64,000 nucleotides of DNA, from NCBI GenBank assembly GCA_036346225.1, contig JARFIW010001320.1, positions 1,302,001 through 1,366,000 of the forward strand. Direction: 5' to 3'. The DNA is from Platerodrilus igneus. Lineage: Eukaryota > Arthropoda > Insecta > Coleoptera > Lycidae. This document shows, one piece after another, positions 57,536-64,000 of the stretch. The notes under the pieces were generated by a model. The model did no database searches. It saw only the letters and a list, made by a program, of their open reading frames with translations, and was not told the origin of the DNA. Within the stretch, counting starts at the first letter, position 1; each line of letters begins with the position of its first letter. The position numbers were made by a program, and so were the translations under genes.

Positions 57536-58564
57536 GCATTTTAGTTTGATAAAATAATATAAAGTTTGCTCGTATATTTTGGTGATTCAAAATAGTTTGT
57601 TCTTTACGTGCTAACATGAATATACTTTAATGCACTTAGATACAAGGTAATAAAATTTAGTATCACTGTGCCAATTAGTAAAATTTACAACGACAAATGT
57701 ATACACAAAAGTAGGCAGTTTTGGCGTATATTGGTGAAAGAAGTATGAATTTCTTTGCTATTTTCGGGGTGTTAATAATTAAATGGTTCATGAATGTGTC
57801 TGGATCCACAAAACAAGGGTCAGATATACACAGATGAGTTCCGGAAAAGCCCAGAAACAGCTTTAGATGAATGGTGATGGAGAAAATTTTAAAAGCGTTG
57901 AGAATCAGAAGCCGTAAATATAATCCAGTTGGAATGGTGTGATTCACAAAAGGGACGATGTACATTGAAGCTACGAGTGCAGTAAACTTCAGGTAAATTA
58001 TACTTTTTTGTTTGAACTTTGATATTTTGGTGTGTGTCGAATAACTTTATAATTGATTTACTTTAAATGGACATTAGTGAAATTGTACTAACAATAAAAT
58101 TTTAATTTTAAGGTGAAATTTTGCTTGTTTAAGTAGAAAGGGGTATTTAGTATTGATGTTCTGGATTATGATGAAATTTTAGGTATGTCTTTGAGCTCAA
58201 TTAGACGAACCTGGTTAATTAACGTAAAGGGTGGTAGATGCTCCTTTGTACTCAGACTCAGGTCTGCATATATTGTTATATTAATTAGTAGGCATCCTAC
58301 AAGGACTTTAATTCTGGATGCACATTAAATGATAATAAAATTAATCTTGAAATTCTTTTTAAAACTGAAATTTATGCTGAATTTTTAATTTGAAATTTTA
58401 ATGTATTGTGAATATTGATGTAAATAGAGTTAACGTTGATGTTTGTGGTAGGAATGTGTTTGTCTTTTTTTATGAATGAGGATGAAGGTTTAACTAGAGG
58501 AGCAGCCGAGGCGATTAACAGAAGAAAGTCAATGGACCAACACAGTTAAGGTAATGAATAGCTT

Positions 58565-58651
58565 TTTGTAGGATTCACAGCATTCTTTGGCATCCAATTC
58601 GTAGGGGCTCGATTCGAAAAGCGGAGTACCCGGATTTTAGTGGATTCACAG
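58565..58651 (+). promoter_or_regulatory. Terminal module with primer-binding-site-like motif (copy B)
   Basis: GGATTCACAGCA, then TTCTTTGGCATCCAATTCG and TAGGGGCTCGA, then 40 bases to a second GGATTCACAGCAA and (TA)n. It is the same arrangement as in copies C and F, with a more diverged primer-site core. Confidence 0.45.

Positions 58652-58695
<44 letters not shown>
58652..58695. repeat. (TA)n microsatellite
   Basis: About 22 TA units following the copy B end. The 73-codon minus frame crossing it is a repeat translation. Confidence 0.9.
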
Positions 58696-58697
<2 letters not shown>

Positions 58698-61189
58698 ACA
58701 GGCAATAGCCAGGAGCAAGCAATAGCTTCTGATCTTCTGAGTTTATGCTTTTATCACGGTACACCAAAGCCTAGAGATTAAACCAGAAGGTTGTACTTTA
58801 TGCACTAACGTGGATACTCCACGCCCTGCCGATAAGGTGCACCAAATCCTACTACCAGGGTCTGAACTACTACCAAAGAAAGTTACTTTCTAAAACATTT
58901 TGGTATCAACATCTACTGCTGAACGCGGTTCTCCGAGACCTGTTGTCCGAGTCGTCCGTGGCGTCCCGTTTTCACCGTCCAGCGTACTATAGCGGACCTA
59001 GCTGCCTGGAGGTGTGAATACTATACCCCGCACCAGCTCTGACGCCCTTTACAAAAAATCCCTCATCAATATGTCGTTTGACGCCTCGTATCACCGATAA
59101 CGAAACCCGCACAGTACATGGCACCGGCATTGATCGACCTGCCATGTAGAGCACCGTTTACCGACGTCGATTCAACAAAATTGTTACCTGCAGATCTTAG
59201 GCGACAACATGTCTGTGAGTAACTTACTCCTATCTTGATACCTTTTGACATAGGTTTCTTTTTGAGTCGTGTTTCTTATCATCAGCAACACACATCAAAG
59301 TTCAAAATGAAGCCAGTGAGCGAATTTCCTTTATTTTTGTGTACAAACGTTACATGCATTTACATCCGCACTAAAAGACGTTTGCAATTCTAGCGTTAAC
59401 AAAATTTCTTCACATTAAAACTCTATTCTCGTGCATAAATTCAAGGACATTTGTATATTGCATATGCATGTAGAATCTTATGTAATCGTTATTTTCAGTT
59501 TCCTGTTATTATATATATTTCTTGCAGCCAATGTATATAAATTATACACATTCGTTGTCTCTATGCATTAACCAAACAAAAGGTGATCCCACAAAAATAC
59601 AAAATCGTAAACCGAGTACGCACAAGCAGTTAATTACCCGTGAATTCCTTACCTCTCCTGTACCTTTATCTTAAAATCGTTTGCTTCTAAATGTTGTAGA
59701 TATCAGCAACAGCATCACTGCAAATTTTCAGAAATACTCAGACCACCACGACAAGAACCCTAAGAGAAAGCCGTTATCTGAATATGAAAAGGCCGTAATC
59801 AGTTTCACATGCCGTAAATATCTATATTATTAAAGGTAAGCTACTTTAGAGGTTACTTATTATTCATTCTTGTATTAAAAATCTGTGCTATACTACGCCC
59901 TCTGTCAAACCACGCCTAATACTAAAGTACTTTTATCTGTAGCTGCATTTGTTACTAATACGATCGCTTGATGATAGTTGTGTTACGATGTTCCGTGCAG
60001 CCAAGATAGAAAAGTAAAGTAAGCAAAGAAAATCGCCCGCACCGAAAACCGTAACAAATATAGGAATCCAAAAAATGCCGTGCTAGCTAGAAAGCCGTAG
60101 AGTGCGATGGGTCGCAAAGAAAGAAAAGCAAAACCTCAGGAAAGGCACTTTATTTATAAACCTCTAAAAAAACATATTACAAGAAAAAGAAAATCCAACC
60201 CGCGTAGAAAACAACATTTATCCGATACATATCCCTGAGGATTTACACAGTATAAAAATCTACGCAGAAATAAATAATACATGTCTTAACTACCTCAAAC
60301 TAATTTTTAACCTCAATTCTAATATTCACATAAAAAAAAAAAAAATAAAAACAAAGTATGTTATGAATTATTCCCAGTTACCGGTATCATACAATTTTAA
60401 ATATTAATAGAACAGGCACGTACTTACATAGTGTCCAAAAGCACTAAATAAATTTTAAAAAAATAATGTAATAGTATACAACTCATGTTCTACAATTTTA
60501 AAATATTTATAAAACGTAGGTAATATCCTGTTGGACACAGCAATAAAGTAAAAAAAAACATCTACCAGCTGAAATGCATTTCGCTGCAGCGATAAAAAAG
60601 TTACATAATAATATGGCACCTAAATAATAGTGTAACTCTCTAACTTTTATATAAAAAAATTGTATGGACAGCCAATACGCTAATCTTGTCTTATAATTGC
60701 TATCCACACTATAAGAGCTGTTAACATTAGAATTTTCGTAATAATAAACTGACGCATCAAAATTTAGCAGATTGTTTCTACACAAGTTTCTTTAATCTCG
60801 GCGTGACTTGAAAACTATACGTAACTACGAAGTTTTATCGTACCTTATCTGTGTTTCGGTAGTGTAGGTAGTACCAGAAAACTCTACTGCAAAATATAAA
60901 CTACAAAAGGCGTTGAGTTAACCCACGCCGAAAAACTAATAAAAACGAGAATTATTTGTTAACCGGCTTGTTAGATGCACTAATTTAAGGAGAAACCGTT
61001 ATATTCCTTAATTTTTAACGTTAAATTTTTGCACTCCATTTATTTATGCATTCTTTATAGATAAATATAGAGTTTTAACTACTTCGTTTACCTCCTACAA
61101 TTTCTAACTTAAACAACTTCACACGTTTATGTTATTTTAAGTCATTTGAATTTTCATTTAATACGTTCAACTACCTTTCAATTGAAATA
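58696..61189. other. Unrecognised stretch with a GC-richer first part
   Basis: 58,800-59,220 is noticeably richer in G+C (CGTCCGTGGCGTCCC and similar) and carries a 61-codon minus frame (59,066-59,251). I cannot assign it to a family. It could be a diverged retroelement fragment or a small exon. The rest is AT-rich with no recognisable feature; the 92-codon minus frame at 60,507-60,785 has no motif. Confidence 0.35.
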
Positions 61190-61548
61190 ATTACTTATTC
61201 AAGCATCTTATTAAGTATGCAAGGGGACGATAAGAATGCTGAGGTACCTTAAGCGGTGGTGATAAAGAATCGTACTTAACGAACAATGGAAGAAAAGAAT
61301 CGTTTACTAGGCCGAAAATTTGACTAAGTCGAGGTTTGCAGAGAAAAGAAAAAAATTCTAGCACAGGAAAGGGATCGAAAAAATTATTCAAGTCAGTATG
61401 AGAACTAACAATAAGAATACACTCCAAAGGAAAGGGAAAGAAAAGTGAACCAAAAGGAATGGAGAGACAAAATAAAAAACCAGATCCAAAACGGACTGAA
61501 GAGGACAAAACTAAAGACAAGAAGAAATAATCAAAAATACGTGTGTAT

Positions 61549-61595
<47 letters not shown>

Positions 61596-61690
61596 TGTTG
61601 GACCGCTTTATTCGTCTTTTACGACAGGCAGGGCGTACCGTGGGACTATTCTAATCCGGATATACACGAGATATAGTGCAAGGAAACAAA
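61190..61690 (+). repeat. Dispersed repeat family R, plus-strand copy
   Basis: It matches 42,030-42,660: AAGGGGACGATAAGAATGCTG, a purine-rich section, (GT)n at 61,552-61,592, then GTGTTGGACCGCTTTATTCG and ACGACAGGCAGGGCGTACCG. The 109-codon minus frame (61,191-61,520) is the complement of the purine-rich strand and the 69-codon plus frame reads through (GT)n. Confidence 0.6.
61552..61592. repeat. (GT)n microsatellite
   Basis: About 20 GT units inside a family R copy. Confidence 0.95.
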
Positions 61691-62129
61691 CGAAGTAAAA
61701 GAAAAACAAACAAAAATATCTGTGTGTATGAAGCGTGTGTGCATTTATGTGTAGATGTATGTGTATGATGAACCGCTTCAGCCTCCTCCCGTAGATAAGG
61801 TCTTCGGAACGGGTCGACGACCCTATCGTTTTAGTGACCTTGGATTTTCCTTTTCCTGGTTTCAACGATCGATCCCGCATCGTCCTAGACGTTTTGTGTG
61901 CGAATGTAATGCCCCCCAGCAAAATTAAAAGGTTGCGATGGAAAGTAGAAACAAAGGAATAGGCAGTATAATAATAAGAAAATTTGTTTTAGAAAACCCA
62001 AAAAAAAACAAAAACAGAAAAAAATTCATTTATATCTGGTTCGAAAAACCAATATAAACTAATAAGGTGAACAAAAAGAAAATTAACTTTAGAAAACTAC
62101 AAAAAACCCTAATATCCAAGTTAAGAAGT

Positions 62130-62400
62130 GTAAAAAGACATGGGAAAAAAGAGGTATGATGTTTCAATCACTGAGGATTAAGATGGAATGATCTAACACT
62201 TCACAAGCCATCGGAAGGCGGATATCTCTAGTAAATAATTAGTATAGTTTTCAACCTGAAGAAATGAAATTGGTTTCTCGCGAAAAACCATAAATAATAA
62301 AAAGAACGAGGAGGAAAATTAACAGTACACGCCAACACGAGACAGTAACTGTCGAGCCTCAAAGTATGTAAGGGAACAACAATAATGCTAGGTAGAAAAA
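62130..62400 (+). repeat. Dispersed repeat family R, partial plus-strand copy
   Basis: It matches 10,990-11,235: AAGATGGAATGATCTAACAC against AAGATGGAATAGCCTAACAC, then GGAAGGCGGATATCTCTAGT and CCTCAAAGTATG. Confidence 0.55.
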
Positions 62401-62529
62401 TTAAGGACTAAAGCGGTTCAACACACAAATACACGCAGATTTCATACACACATAATTTAGTTTATTTTCTTATCTTCCGTTTCTCTCCTTGTACTCTACC
62501 CCGTGTGGGTCCAGATTAGAATAACCCTT

Positions 62530-63122
62530 TGGTACGACCTGCCTGTCGTACGAGGAGGTCACTAAAATGGTCCAACATCACACATACACACACACACACA
62601 TTTTTGGGCGTTCCTTCTTTTCTTCAATTTTGTTCCCTTCTTTCGGATCTGGTGCTGTTTCTTAGAGTTTCCTTTTTGTTTTGCTTTTTCGTTCCTTTTG
62701 GTCCACTTTTTTTTTCCTTTCCTTTAGCTTGTTTTCTTATTATTAGTTCTCATACTGACTTGAATAAATTTTTTCGATCCACTTCCTGTGGTATGTGCTT
62801 TTTAGATCTTTCTTCTTATTTTTAGAAACCACGAATTAGTTGACTTTTCAGCCTTGTTAGCGATTCTTTTCTCTACTTGTTCATTTTAAACGATTCTTTG
62901 TAACCACAGCTTGAAGTGCTTCAACTTTTCTAACCAGCATTCTCGTCGCCCCCTTGCATTCTTGAGATGCTTGAATAAATACTCATTTCAAGAGCTTTAT
63001 GTACAAGAACCACAAACAATTAAAATTGTGTATAATTTTAAAAAAGTTTGGCGTCTTAGAGGAGGACATTTTGCTGTGAACCTTTCCTGTTTATTGAAAC
63101 GTTTTATTCTAGTGTAGAGTAA
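62530..63122 (-). repeat. Dispersed repeat family R, minus-strand copy (third copy of a palindrome-arm segment)
   Basis: It matches 34,520-35,286 in the left arm in the same orientation, with moderate divergence: TTTTTGGGCGTTCCTTC against TTTTTGGGGGTTCCTTC, down to ACGTTTTATTCTAGTGTAGAG. Similarity stops just after GTGTAGAGTAATT, which marks one end of the repeat. It faces the copy at 61,190 in inverted orientation. Confidence 0.7.
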
Positions 63123-64000
63123 TTTGAGAGTGTTTTTAGTTTTCAAAAGCCGTTACAGCAAGTAGTGACTGGGCGCATATCAACTTATATTTTGTGCGAA
63201 CGGTACTGCAATATGGTGTAACGTTCCGTTTATTTTGTTACTTTATATTAAAGAAATATGTATATAAAGTCCCTTAGTTTGTGTAAAAAATTCATCAGTT
63301 TAAAATATAACAAAGAGCGCATTGCCCGCACATCCCTTCATAATTTCGACAGTTTGTTTTTGGAGATAATCAAGAGGGCCGATGTCTGTGACGTTTATGA
63401 AGTGAAGTTTGTCAAGTCGAGTTTTTGTGATATAAAACAAATCGCTTAGAGCGGATTTATTCAGTTCTTACATGAAATATGTAGTTACAAGACCATAGTT
63501 AATCGATCGTTTATTTTGGTGGTTCAGGGGAAGTTATAATACAAGTGCCGAGTTTTGATTGTTGATCTTCGCTAATAGCGTTGTAACGTTCATTTTTGTA
63601 GTTGAACATTTTACGCTTTTTCCCAATTAGTAAATACATTTCGGTAACTACTATTTCTATATTTTATATTTATTAACTCCTTATGTGGATATACAAGTCT
63701 AGATAATAGACGATAAGAAGTTGTAATAGTAACGAGTGGAATAAACAGATGAGTAGTTGTAGTTTGTTCTTTGTTCCTATATATTAATTACGGTAAAAAT
63801 ACTGCTTTCCGTTTTGCTTTGAAAATAGTGAGAATTAATGCGGCATGAATTTTCGAATTGTTCATGAACAAGCACGACACGATTTTAGTTGTTTTTCTTG
63901 TGAAATAAAGTTGTATATTAACTGTAGTAAGTGTAGTGCTAATTCCGATTAAAGTAGTATGGTTTATAGGCGATCGTGTTTGGTCGACGCACGTGTGTTT
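63123..64000. other. AT-rich stretch, no gene recognised
   Basis: No domain, RNA or repeat was recognised. A 63-codon plus frame (63,258-63,449) has no known motif. An AATAAA occurs at 63,904. Confidence 0.4.

Larger units (their letters stand above)
56509..58651 (+). mobile_element. LTR-like repeat, copy B
   Basis: About 2.14 kb between (TA)n tracts. The first 1.75 kb is the reverse complement of copy A (3,000-4,842). It includes a TATA-like TCTATATATACCC at about 57,465, with AAGCTCTCTTACATCCGCG about 30 bases on, and ends with the primer-binding-site-like module. No sense coding frame is recognised; the 96-codon minus frame (57,675-57,965) matches the one in copy A but is antisense to the promoter. 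Confidence 0.65.

Overview
This is an AT-rich eukaryotic window built almost entirely from transposable-element remains and simple repeats. No host gene could be identified with confidence. Ty3/gypsy and BEL/Pao pol remnants, GIY-YIG Penelope-like elements (PLEs), hammerhead ribozymes, tRNA-derived SINE sequence and long (TA)n and (CA)n tracts together point to an invertebrate animal, most likely an arthropod; this is inference from repeat types only.

Layout. 1-6,493: AT-rich sequence, an inverted copy (A) of a long-terminal-repeat-like family, and a PLE in which two GIY-YIG 3' ends lie head to head between (TA)n tracts. 6,911-7,452: a hammerhead ribozyme on the minus strand beside a GC-rich non-coding block. 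7,453-29,314: a tandem array in the order A1-B1-A2-B2-A3. Each B carries a broken Ty3/gypsy pol on the minus strand (protease, RT, RNase H, integrase, GPY/F tail); A occurs three times. This fits either two elements sharing very long LTRs or a plain tandem duplication of about 9.2 kb. 29,315-33,160: no gene seen. 33,165-33,500: a tRNA-derived SINE. 33,731-43,435: a giant inverted repeat with two arms of about 4.19 kb and a 1.32 kb spacer, with an AT-rich hairpin sequence at two of its junctions. 43,450-58,695: a mosaic of 0.5-3 kb blocks, nearly every one bounded by (TA)n. It holds LTR-like copies D, F, C and B, two copies (E, G) of a conserved unknown coding remnant, a 300-nt hammerhead/retrozyme-like unit, a BEL/Pao pol 3' end and a second PLE. 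58,696-64,000: mostly unrecognised AT-rich DNA plus copies of a dispersed repeat (family R) that also occurs in both B units and both palindrome arms.

No operon or pathway logic applies. The coding remnants are retroelement enzymes, mostly inactivated by stops, frameshifts or deletions. The most noteworthy signals are the two hammerhead ribozymes, the exact 300-nt spacing of the 49.6-50.0 kb unit, the repeated use of (TA)n tracts as element boundaries, and the very large inverted repeat. Boundaries and family names were judged by eye and were not tested by alignment or database search.
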